A stretch of 6,128 nt of DNA from Desulfobacteraceae bacterium. Its GTDB lineage: Bacteria; Desulfobacterota; DSM-4660; Desulfatiglandales; Desulfatiglandaceae. Below, in pieces: positions 1 through 5,680 of the stretch (the stretch's first letter is position 1; each line of letters starts with the position of its first letter). Below the pieces are notes generated by a model. The model searched no databases and had not been told where the DNA came from. It worked only from the letters and a program-made list of their open reading frames with translations. The DNA lies in NCBI GenBank assembly GCA_013203065.1, contig JABMQV010000613.1:1-6128 (forward strand), read 5' to 3'. The position numbers and the translations under genes are program-made.

Positions 1-798
1 CATCCTTCTGAGATCTTGGACACCGGCGACTCGGTGGAGGCCATGGTCTTGAGCCTTGATGTTGCCAAAAATCGGATTTCCTTAAGTATGAAGCAGCTGG
101 AGCCAAACCCTTGGGATATCATTACTGAAACCTATCCTATAGGGACCATTATAGAGGGCAAGATAAAAAATATTACCGATTTCGGTATTTTTGTCGGCAT
201 CGATAAAGGCATTGATGGTCTTGTCCATGCATCTGACTTTTCATGGACCAGGCAAGTAAACCACCCTTCTGACCTTTATAAAAAGAACGACGAAGTGCTG
301 GCAGTTGTCCTGAACATTGACAAGGAAAATGAGCATTTTTCACTGGGAATCAAACAACTAACGCCGGATCCATGGAATGATATCTCAAAAAAATATACCC
401 CTGGCACCCGGATTTCCGGTAGCGTCACCAGCATCACCGATTTTGGCCTTTTCGTTGAACTGGAAGAAGGTGTGGAGGGCCTCATTCACGTCTCTCAATT
501 ACCCAAGGCCAAAGAGGGCAACCCGCTGAAGGGATTTGAAATTAAGGATGAAGTCCAGGCCGAGGTTGTTAGCGTCTCACAAGAGAATAAAAGGATTGGG
601 CTTTCCATCCGAAAACTTAGGGAAGGCTCGGAAAGAGATGTTCATAAGAGCTACAAGAACAACCAAGAACAGGCCACATCTAATCTGGGAGAACTGTTAA
701 AGGAAAAGATGGTGGGGTTGCAGTCTCAGGTCTTACCCGATCATCCAGAGTCACAACTGAGCGAAGAGACCGAACCAGAATCGGATATCCAGGTTTGA
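1..798 (+). CDS. rpsA: 30S ribosomal protein S1, C-terminal part (5' end outside window)
   Basis: The frame is open from base 1, so the gene is cut by the window edge; 265 residues and the TGA stop are present. The visible protein has the tail of one S1 (OB-fold) RNA-binding domain (about residues 1-33, ending RISLSMKQL), a complete S1 domain (about 45-122, with ITDFGIFVGIDKGIDGLVH) and a last one (about 133-213, with ITDFGLFVELEEGVEGLIH). A hydrophilic, acidic tail of about 50 residues follows. The linkers PNPWD and PDPWND between domains are typical of ribosomal S1. Full S1 proteins usually have six domains and roughly 550-580 residues, so about half is seen. In the family, S1 binds the 30S subunit and mRNA and helps initiate translation on structured or weak-SD messages. 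A different multi-S1-domain RNA-binding protein is possible but less likely. rnd follows on the same strand after 82 nt. Confidence 0.93.
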   Translation, partial: HPSEILDTGDSVEAMVLSLDVAKNRISLSMKQLEPNPWDIITETYPIGTIIEGKIKNITDFGIFVGIDKGIDGLVHASDFSWTRQVNHPSDLYKKNDEVLAVVLNIDKENEHFSLGIKQLTPDPWNDISKKYTPGTRISGSVTSITDFGLFVELEEGVEGLIHVSQLPKAKEGNPLKGFEIKDEVQAEVVSVSQENKRIGLSIRKLREGSERDVHKSYKNNQEQATSNLGELLKEKMVGLQSQVLPDHPESQLSEETEPESDIQV

Positions 799-880
799 CC
801 AGGACGACTTTTCGTCACCAAGGAAAGCGCATCCTTATCGACCCCCAAGCGAAACACAAGAGATGTGTATGAACTGAGAG

Positions 881-2026
881 ATGGCTCCCACTGACACTGA
901 ATACCTGCTGGTTGAAAATGATGCGGATTTAAACAGGATCGTCGCAGAGATTAAGAAAGAAGCGGCCATCGGTGTGGATCTTGAAGGGGATTCCATGTTC
1001 CATTATCAGGAAAGGGTCTGCCTCCTTCAGATCTCCACAGATGCACTGAACATTGTAATCGACCCATTTTCAGTTAAAAACATTTCCCCATTGGTGCCCA
1101 TTTTTTCCGACGCTCGGATTCGAAAGATATTCCACGGCGCCGATTATGATATCCGTTCTCTTTACAGGGACTTTGGCGTCGAAGTCCACTCTCTATTTGA
1201 TACCCAAATCGCCGCAAGGTTTCTCGGAATCAGGGAAACTGGCCTTTCCAGCCTCCTCAAAGAGAAATTTCACGTCCTGAGTGACAAAAAATACCAGAAA
1301 AAAGACTGGTCCCAAAGGCCCCTGCCAGCAGCCATGCTTCAATATGCTGTTCAGGATATCTGCCATCTTCTTCCTCTGGCCGACATTTTCGAGCGGGAGT
1401 TAATGGAAAAGGGGCTGCTTTTCTGTGTGGAAGAGGAGTGTGAACTGTTAAGCAGCGTTCGCCCAAATTTAGCAAAAAACAGGCCATTTTTTCTCAGTTT
1501 CAAAGGCGCAGGGAGGTTTGACTCCCGAAGTCTCGCAGTCCTGGAAAAGATCCTATGCTTTCGGGATCAGGTTGCCAGACGCAGAGATTGCCCTCATTTT
1601 AAGGTGCTGGGGAATGAACCGGTCAAAGAGATCGTCCGGATGAAACCGGTGACAAAAACCGATCTCGCTCGTATCAAAGGCCTAAGCCCCAAAATGATAC
1701 ATCATATGGGGGCCTCTCTCATTGAAAAAGTCAATGAGGGATTGCGTCTCCCCGACCATGCGCTTCCTGTATACCCCAACAAGAACAGGCAAAAATTGAA
1801 ATCCAATGAGGCAACCCGCGTCAAGGCATTAAAAAGCTGGCGTGAACGATTGGGTGGAAAATGGGGGGTCGATCCGGCCCTTGTTTGCACGAATACTCAG
1901 ATACAGGCGATTGCGGTGGCAAACCCGGGAGAACCTGAGAGCATGGAATGTATCGAAGATATTAAAAAATGGCAGATTAAGCTTTTTGGCCCAGACATCT
2001 GTGCTGTTCTTCGGGAAACTGGTTGA
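881..2026 (+). CDS. rnd: Ribonuclease D (DEDDy 3'-5' exoribonuclease with two HRDC domains)
   Basis: 381 residues, the usual length for RNase D, a cytoplasmic 3'-5' exoribonuclease that trims tRNA and other RNA 3' ends with two metal ions. The DEDDy catalytic set is complete: D33 and E35 in GVDLEG, D90 in FHGADYDIRSL, and Y155/D159 in YAVQDICHL; SLFDTQIAARFLG and KKDWSQRPL are also typical. A first HRDC domain lies at about 214-290 (from FDSRSLAVLEKI to KVNEGLRLP). A weaker second one lies at about 306-378 (LKSWRERLGGKWGVDPAL onward). The ATG at 881 is the first in-frame start after an in-frame TGA at 875-877, so the N-terminus is constrained. No good Shine-Dalgarno precedes it (only GAG right at the start). 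A tiny in-frame ORF, ATG 863 to TGA 877, ends just upstream and could couple initiation. The gene follows the S1 gene and ends in an intrinsic terminator. Confidence 0.95.
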   Translation: MAPTDTEYLLVENDADLNRIVAEIKKEAAIGVDLEGDSMFHYQERVCLLQISTDALNIVIDPFSVKNISPLVPIFSDARIRKIFHGADYDIRSLYRDFGVEVHSLFDTQIAARFLGIRETGLSSLLKEKFHVLSDKKYQKKDWSQRPLPAAMLQYAVQDICHLLPLADIFERELMEKGLLFCVEEECELLSSVRPNLAKNRPFFLSFKGAGRFDSRSLAVLEKILCFRDQVARRRDCPHFKVLGNEPVKEIVRMKPVTKTDLARIKGLSPKMIHHMGASLIEKVNEGLRLPDHALPVYPNKNRQKLKSNEATRVKALKSWRERLGGKWGVDPALVCTNTQIQAIAVANPGEPESMECIEDIKKWQIKLFGPDICAVLRETG

Positions 2027-2049
2027 TACAGAAGGCCAGTTTCCTTTTT
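2014..2049 (+). terminator. Intrinsic terminator of rnd
   Basis: A perfect 9-bp inverted repeat, GGAAACTGG (2014-2022) and CCAGTTTCC (2036-2044), with a 13-nt loop, is followed directly by five Ts (2045-2049). G2013 and T2045 can add a wobble pair. The rnd stop codon TGA (2024-2026) sits in the loop, so the last rnd codons form the stem. No T-run follows the stem on the minus strand, so it should act only on plus-strand transcription. It therefore does not stop transcripts arriving from the convergent small membrane protein gene. Confidence 0.85.
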
Positions 2050-2085
2050 CCACCCCCATCAACTTACTTACCTGTTCACGGCCCT

Positions 2086-2385
2086 CTACTTTCTCTCTTT
2101 CCTGAAACCCGAAAACACCCAAGAGATCCCCCAGATCAAGGCCACCGGACCAACGCCCACATAGATAAAGGCAGGCCAGTGGTTGTTCCAGGGCTTCAAG
2201 AAGAGGGCAACGAGGACCGGCCACACAAGAGAGGCCATAATGGCAACTCGCATCCATCCGGTCATCCAAAAGCCGCGATCCGGGAGTTGAAAATCCCTAT
2301 CCGCTTTTCTGGCTATCAGCCTGGGGAGCAAAAGAATGCCCAGAATGATCGCGACAATCAAAAGGATCTCCATCACACCGGACAT
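2086..2385 (-). CDS. Small three-helix membrane protein of unknown function
   Basis: 99 residues, family not recognised. Three hydrophobic segments are visible: about residues 4-23 (ILLIVAIILGILLL), 43-63 (MRVAIMASLVWPVLVALFL) and 70-92 (WPAFIYVGVGPVALIWGISW). Polar stretches rich in charge separate them (IARKADRDFQLPDR), and the C-terminus is basic (FRKERK), which by the positive-inside rule suggests a cytoplasmic C-terminus. The start ATG at 2383-2385 has a good Shine-Dalgarno, AGGGAG at 2393-2398, seven bases upstream. A second in-frame ATG at 2371-2373 is less well placed. The gene lies 82 nt downstream of the cupin gene on the same strand, with no convincing terminator between, so it is probably in that unit. 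It converges on rnd. The good SD and clean helix pattern argue that it is real; a plus-strand ORF opposite it is only a shadow. No function can be inferred. Confidence 0.75.
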   Translation of the reverse strand: MSGVMEILLIVAIILGILLLPRLIARKADRDFQLPDRGFWMTGWMRVAIMASLVWPVLVALFLKPWNNHWPAFIYVGVGPVALIWGISWVFSGFRKERK

Positions 2386-2467
2386 CTTTGTTCTCCCTGG
2401 TCAGGAAAAAATGAGGGGGTAAGGTCTTTACTCTGCGGGACAGGTTCAGTTGGCATGGAGACGCTAC

Positions 2468-3013
2468 TCAATTTCTTTCAGGCTGGTCCATGTGCCCCTC
2501 GCGGATTACGTGAAACTTCCCGGATGCCAGGTCCACGTCGTACACATTGAAGTTCGTCCGAATGTCGAACCCCTCGTAGTGGACTGCGAAGTTAAGGGAA
2601 CTGGACCCGGTCTTTTCGCTGCTAACGATCCGGTGGAACACGCCCCGAGACCAGACCAGCATGGCCGCCCCATCAAACACCGTGACCCCTTCCTTTTCGA
2701 TGTGACGTGGTGTGACCACAAAGGATTCCACCTTCCCGTGCGCCCGGGTGTAGAGGTTTACGTAGCGCGTCCCATGAAGGATAATCAGGTTGTCATCCTG
2801 ATGGGGGTGCATGTACCAGGGAGCGGTCACATCGCCTACGGGCCCGGGTGAGCGGGCGGCATGCTCGTGAATCACGCGGTCCACGGCGTCGATCCGCGGG
2901 AGGGCATCGAGCGGGACCTTGTCAAAGAAAACTCCGGGCGTGCGCCTGAAAATGGTCAGGGGGATGATCCGGTAGAGCCCCGCAAGCCCGTTGCTTGTTT
3001 TATCCGTTGGCAT
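2468..3013 (-). CDS. Cupin-fold protein of unknown function
   Basis: 181 residues from the ATG at 3011-3013, chosen because GGAGG at 3021-3025 sits seven bases upstream; the frame stays open to another ATG at 3110-3112, which would add 33 residues. A single cupin core is visible. Motif 1 is H69-P-H71-x2-D74-x6-G81 (MHPHQDDNLIILHG), where Asp replaces the usual Glu. Motif 2 is G115...S122-R-G124-V-F-H127, where Ser stands in place of the usual Pro. H69, H71, D74 and H127 are the likely metal ligands. The N-terminal ~65 residues contain RIIPLTIFRRTPGVFFDKV and no signal peptide, so the protein is probably cytoplasmic. Cupins include dioxygenases, isomerases, sugar epimerases and sensors; nothing here picks one. 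The gene is visibly more GC-rich than rnd or the transporters. It has its own promoter and a structured leader, and the small membrane protein gene follows. Confidence 0.8.
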   Translation of the reverse strand: MPTDKTSNGLAGLYRIIPLTIFRRTPGVFFDKVPLDALPRIDAVDRVIHEHAARSPGPVGDVTAPWYMHPHQDDNLIILHGTRYVNLYTRAHGKVESFVVTPRHIEKEGVTVFDGAAMLVWSRGVFHRIVSSEKTGSSSLNFAVHYEGFDIRTNFNVYDVDLASGKFHVIREGHMDQPERN

Positions 3014-3020
3014 TACGCTT

Positions 3021-3025
3021 CCTCC
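3021..3025 (-). promoter_or_regulatory. Shine-Dalgarno of the cupin gene
   Basis: The minus strand reads GGAGG (GGAGGAA counting to 3019), seven bases before the ATG at 3011-3013. This strong site fixes the cupin start in preference to the in-frame ATG at 3110-3112, which has only a weak ACGAG before it. The same seven bases GGAGGAA are perfectly complementary to 3065-3071 in the leader. Confidence 0.8.
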
Positions 3026-3049
3026 ACGGCGTGTTCTGATTGGCATCTG

Positions 3050-3104
3050 GGGGCTCTGTGTCTCGGAGGAACTCCCGGTAAGGTCCGAGAAGCACCACAG
3101 CCCC
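3050..3104 (-). promoter_or_regulatory. Leader hairpin II of the cupin gene, with possible anti-Shine-Dalgarno
   Basis: A long stem is visible. 3050-3054 pairs with 3100-3104 (GGGGC/GCCCC), 3057-3060 with 3096-3099 (TGTG/CACA), and 3061-3067 with 3084-3090 (TCTCGGA/TCCGAGA). That gives 16 pairs with a 2-nt bulge on one side, a 5-nt bulge on the other and a 16-nt loop. No T-run follows on either strand, so it is not an intrinsic terminator. On the minus-strand RNA, 3071-3065 reads UUCCUCC, exactly complementary to the cupin Shine-Dalgarno GGAGGAA (3025-3019). Three of those bases lie in the stem and four in the loop, so pairing with the SD would compete with the top of this hairpin. That suggests translational control. 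The geometry is seen directly; the regulatory role is inferred. Confidence 0.55.
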
Positions 3105-3113
3105 TTGGCCATG

Positions 3114-3155
3114 CTCGTTACTGACTAGTGATGGTAGGATTAGTCAATAACCGAG
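3114..3155 (-). promoter_or_regulatory. Leader hairpin I of the cupin gene
   Basis: An 11-base arm at 3117-3127 (GTTACTGACTA) pairs with 3141-3151 (TAGTCAATAAC). All positions are Watson-Crick in the minus-strand RNA except one G-U pair. CTC (3114-3116) with GAG (3153-3155) adds three pairs across a single-base bulge at 3152. The loop is 13 nt. It begins about 12 nt into the predicted cupin transcript. On the minus strand no T-run follows, so it should not terminate there. On the plus strand a run of five Ts begins five bases after the stem, but no plus-strand gene lies upstream. I do not recognise a known riboswitch class. Confidence 0.55.
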
Positions 3156-3174
3156 GTCGATTTTTGTGGGGAGG

Positions 3175-3203
3175 AGTATAAAAAGATTGCTCTCGTGAGT
3201 CAA
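3175..3203 (-). promoter_or_regulatory. Sigma70-type promoter for the cupin gene
   Basis: On the minus strand a -35 box TTGACT (3198-3203) and a -10 box TATACT (3175-3180) are separated by exactly 17 bp. Each matches the consensus at five of six positions. Transcription would start near the A opposite 3167, giving a leader of about 154 nt before the cupin ATG. The position, downstream of the MFS stop, separates cupin expression from the transporter unit. Confidence 0.7.
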
Positions 3204-3267
3204 GTGACAAGGGACTACGACTAGTGCTGGCAGGTCGTATTGCAGGCCATGAGCCGGGCCATAGGGT

Positions 3268-3293
3268 GGTCCATATGTTGATATATGGCACCA
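3268..3293. repeat. Imperfect inverted repeat after the MFS gene
   Basis: TGGTCCATAT (3267-3276) and ATATGGCACCA (3283-3293) form a stem of ten pairs with one bulged base (3289) and a 6-nt loop (3277-3282). It lies 17-43 bases past the MFS stop. No T-run follows on either strand, so a classical intrinsic terminator is not supported. It could be an operator, an mRNA 3'-end stabilising hairpin, or chance. The rest of 3204-3309 shows no gene. Confidence 0.35.
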
Positions 3294-3309
3294 TCTCTTA
3301 CGTCCGTTC

Positions 3310-4710
3310 TTAAAAATCTCCCCGTTTTGAAGCACTCCATAACGTTACATAAAACAATGATCCTGCGGACAGCACGATTGCCGCTAACAGCAAGAAAAGA
3401 TTGCTGTACGGTCCAGCGGACATTGTCACCGTCAGAGGATTGATCGGCGTGTAATCCTTTGAGATGTCGAGCAGTTTTCCGATAAACGCGGCGCTGAAGG
3501 CCCCTGACATGAAGAAGAAGAGGTTGTAAACCCCCATCCCGATGCCCATCTGTTCTGTTGGAAGTGTTGACGAAACAATATGGGCAATGGAGGACTGTAA
3601 CAAGGTAAACCCGATATAGCATAGAACCAGGTTCAGGGCAATGACCCACGGGTGCAACCCCGCAAAGGTCGAGAGGAGAATAAACCCGGTCATCAGGAGC
3701 ATCATGCCCGTATAGACAACGGGTGTACTCCCTTTTCTGTCCACGAATTTTCCGCCGATAGTCCCTGAAACAGCGGCGGTCATAGCGCCGGGAAACATTA
3801 CAAGCCCTATGTTTCCGGTTCCCAGTTCGTTAAGGGCTCTGAGCATGAGCGGTGTCATGAACATGACGCCAAAAACCGTGCTTAGGGAGAGAAAAGCGAT
3901 GATGATCATGTTACGGTAGACATGGTTTCGGAAAAGGGAAGGGCTCAGGAACGGTGCTTCCCTATGGTTGATATGTACCAGGAAGCAGAGCGTCAGGATA
4001 ATACTGACCGGCAGGGTCCACCACACCGTCAAGGTGATAAAGAGAAGGAGCGAACCGATCGCGCCCACCATGAGGAGCGCACCTGCTGTATCGAATTTGC
4101 CCGAATGCCTTGTGTGGTCAGGCAGGTGCCTCCTGAAAGACGGGATGGTAAAAAGGGCGATGATGGAAAGGACGAACAGATACCGCCAGTGAAACGTGCC
4201 GGTTATGAACCCACCGAGGATGGGCCCTATACCAGCGCCAAAGGCCACGGTGGATGCCAGCACACCGAGCACCCTACCTCTTGTCGTAACGGGAAAATAG
4301 GTTGTGGCGATTAGCATGCCAAGTGCCGGTATGGCGCCGCTGCCCGAGGCCTGCACGATTCGTGCTCCGATCAGCATGGGGTACCACTGCGACAGAAAAC
4401 CGATGAGCGAGCCGGCATTGAAAAGTATCAGCCCGATCATAATGAGGAGTTTTATTGAGTATGTATCGGCAAGCCTGCCATAGGTGACCGAACTGATGGC
4501 AAAAATGATGACGTAACCACTCACCACCCAGCTGACCTGTGAAGGGAGGAGGTGAAACTGCTGCGCTATATCCGGAAGTGACACGTTGAACATCGTGGTA
4601 TTGACGACGGAGAGAAAGATAATGGTGGACAAAAGCAGAATTAGCTTTCTCTGAATTGCGGGGTCAGTTATCACCGCTGTTCCGGTGCTTCTGTCAACAT
4701 TTTCTTTCAA
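3310..4710 (-). CDS. MFS drug:H+ antiporter-like permease, 14-helix DHA2 type, related to TetA(L)/TetA(K)
   Basis: 466 residues, largely hydrophobic, the normal length for 14-helix MFS exporters of the inner membrane. Motif A is GRLADTYSIKLLIM (78-91), the TM4 region reads RIVQASGSGAIPALGM (117-132), and motif C, the antiporter signature, is GAGIGPILGG (158-167). A second motif A-like loop (GGKFVDRKG) lies in the second half. The N-terminal helix SVVNTTMFNVSLPDIA and the end YSNLFLLL...GDF resemble TetA(L). However, the acidic residues I recall there (Glu30, the Glu of GEGVGP, the Glu of LSEGTG) are Thr38, Ala159 and Gly here. The substrate is therefore unknown and tetracycline resistance should not be assumed. 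The start is TTG (4708-4710): it is the first start codon after an in-frame TGA, has AGGTG five bases upstream, and the next Met is residue 40. The AEC gene lies 82 nt upstream on the same strand. Confidence 0.9.
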   Translation of the reverse strand: MKENVDRSTGTAVITDPAIQRKLILLLSTIIFLSVVNTTMFNVSLPDIAQQFHLLPSQVSWVVSGYVIIFAISSVTYGRLADTYSIKLLIMIGLILFNAGSLIGFLSQWYPMLIGARIVQASGSGAIPALGMLIATTYFPVTTRGRVLGVLASTVAFGAGIGPILGGFITGTFHWRYLFVLSIIALFTIPSFRRHLPDHTRHSGKFDTAGALLMVGAIGSLLLFITLTVWWTLPVSIILTLCFLVHINHREAPFLSPSLFRNHVYRNMIIIAFLSLSTVFGVMFMTPLMLRALNELGTGNIGLVMFPGAMTAAVSGTIGGKFVDRKGSTPVVYTGMMLLMTGFILLSTFAGLHPWVIALNLVLCYIGFTLLQSSIAHIVSSTLPTEQMGIGMGVYNLFFFMSGAFSAAFIGKLLDISKDYTPINPLTVTMSAGPYSNLFLLLAAIVLSAGSLFYVTLWSASKRGDF

Positions 4711-4715
4711 TCTTT

Positions 4716-4720
4716 CACCT
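4716..4720 (-). promoter_or_regulatory. Shine-Dalgarno supporting the TTG start of the MFS gene
   Basis: The minus strand reads AGGTG, five bases before TTG 4708-4710. The in-frame TGA twelve bases upstream of that TTG (4723-4725) and the absence of an ATG before codon 40 make this TTG the only start that keeps the first helix. Confidence 0.6.
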
Positions 4721-4792
4721 GGTCAATAAATGTCTGGTTCCGGTTTCCTTCTTTGAGAGAAGGATTGGCACCGCTACGGACCCTTCAATTGC

Positions 4793-5680
4793 CTATAATA
4801 CGGCGGCCAGTAGGAACGGTAGCACGATAAAGCTCATCGCCGTGGAAATCACCACGATGCCGGCAATCTCTTCGGGTCGGTTACCGTAAAACTGAGCAAA
4901 TAGGTAGTTGAAAATCGCTACAGGCATGGATGCCTGGATCAACACCACACCCCGTTCTTCACCCTCAAGGCCGAATAACACAGCCAACAGCAGTCCCAGC
5001 CCCAGGCCCCCAACGATTCGAAGTCCGGCCAACGTGCTGCTGCGAGCGAGGGTCGACACCTGCAGGCGCGATAAAGAGACACCCAGGGCCAGAAGCATTA
5101 AGGGGATTGTGAATTGTCCTATGAGGTCAACGGTATTGCTTGCCCAGCGTGGCAGGTGAGTCTCGGTAGCGACCAGCACGACAGCCACAGCGACCCCCCA
5201 AATAAGCGGCGTTCGAAAGACCTGTTTGGTGGATCCCCTGCCGGCTGCAATGGCCTGTCCCACCGTAAACTGGCCCAATGCAGTAACGGTAAAGTAGGCG
5301 ATGGCCAAGGCTAGCCCAGACTCACCGAAAGCGAAAAAACACAAGGGGAGTCCCAAGTTTCCATTGTTTGCGAAGATCATGCTGGGCAGATAATGCTTGT
5401 TGGGAAGTTTTGCTCCTTTCAGCAGAATGAGACCAACGAGTCCGATTATGGTATGGCTGATAACGGCGATTAGCGCAACTGTTCCCAAGGCGTCCAAGGA
5501 GGGCGCTACCTTGAGAAGAGTGGATACGACCAAGCATGGTGTCCCCACCAGGGTTATGAGCCGTGTGATCTGATTTGTATCAAAGGGAAGGTTTGCCTTC
5601 CCCCAACAAAAGCCAACGGTTACAGTGATCAGCACGGGTGCGATGACGGCGACCAGGTCTCCCAGAAGGTGCATGGACAA
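4793..5680 (-). CDS. AEC (auxin efflux carrier) family transporter
   Basis: 295 residues, close to the ~300-320 usual for bacterial AEC permeases, with about ten hydrophobic segments of the inner membrane. Family signs are P48 in a helix of the first half, the NNGNLGLPL motif (105-113) in the region where this fold has its broken helix, and IPLMLLALGVSLSRL (192-206). The closing pair ASMPVAIFNYLFAQFYG (250-266) and VVISTAMSFIVLPFL (276-290) fits too. Bacterial members have been linked to malonate, malate or other organic anions, while the plant relatives export auxin. Nothing here fixes the substrate. The start is TTG (5678-5680), favoured because GGAG (5689-5692, within a GGGGGAG run) is eight bases upstream. 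The ATG at 5672-5674, two codons later, would be 14 bases from it and changes the protein by only two residues. The MFS gene follows after 82 nt, probably in the same transcript. No convincing promoter was seen upstream. Confidence 0.92.
   Translation of the reverse strand: MSMHLLGDLVAVIAPVLITVTVGFCWGKANLPFDTNQITRLITLVGTPCLVVSTLLKVAPSLDALGTVALIAVISHTIIGLVGLILLKGAKLPNKHYLPSMIFANNGNLGLPLCFFAFGESGLALAIAYFTVTALGQFTVGQAIAAGRGSTKQVFRTPLIWGVAVAVVLVATETHLPRWASNTVDLIGQFTIPLMLLALGVSLSRLQVSTLARSSTLAGLRIVGGLGLGLLLAVLFGLEGEERGVVLIQASMPVAIFNYLFAQFYGNRPEEIAGIVVISTAMSFIVLPFLLAAVL

Noticed and set aside
803..816. Hairpin GACGA/TCGTC after the S1 gene as a terminator
   Set aside because: Only five pairs and no T-run after it; read-through into rnd is more likely.
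863..877. Four-codon mini-ORF (MCMN) just before rnd
   Set aside because: Too short to count as a gene and without a clear SD; mentioned under rnd only as a possible coupling element.
1829..2269. Minus-strand frame of 146 codons opposite the end of rnd
   Set aside because: Overlaps the small membrane protein gene in another frame and lies antisense to the second HRDC domain; no recognisable protein pattern.
2406..2433. Possible terminator of the cupin gene (six Ts on the minus strand after a GAGTAA/TTA-CTC stem)
   Set aside because: The stem is AT-rich with a four-base bulge and is too weak to support a call. It could reduce read-through slightly into the small membrane protein gene.
2023..2550. 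Plus-strand frame of 175 codons across the small membrane protein gene
   Set aside because: Hydrophilic, Pro/Gly/His-rich translation with no recognisable domain. It is antisense to a gene with a good SD and clear helices and starts inside the rnd terminator; a typical shadow.
2450..2851. Plus-strand frame of 133 codons opposite the cupin gene
   Set aside because: The cupin metal motifs, SD and promoter are all on the minus strand. This frame is open because the GC-rich codons of the real gene make few stops in the complement.
3123..3230. Near-direct repeat GACTAGTGATGG (3123-3134) and GACTAGTGCTGG (3219-3230)
   Set aside because: A single 12-base pair with one mismatch, one copy of which is explained by hairpin I; too little to call a binding-site repeat.
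3144..3335. Minus-strand frame of 63 codons overlapping the end of the MFS gene
   Set aside because: Starts at a GTG inside the MFS gene without a good SD, has no domain, and runs over the cupin promoter and hairpin I.
4746..4764. Perfect 7-bp inverted repeat (TCCTTCT/AGAAGGA) between the AEC and MFS genes as a terminator
   Set aside because: No T-run follows on the minus strand and the stem is weak. It is at most an intercistronic hairpin, so cotranscription is still favoured.
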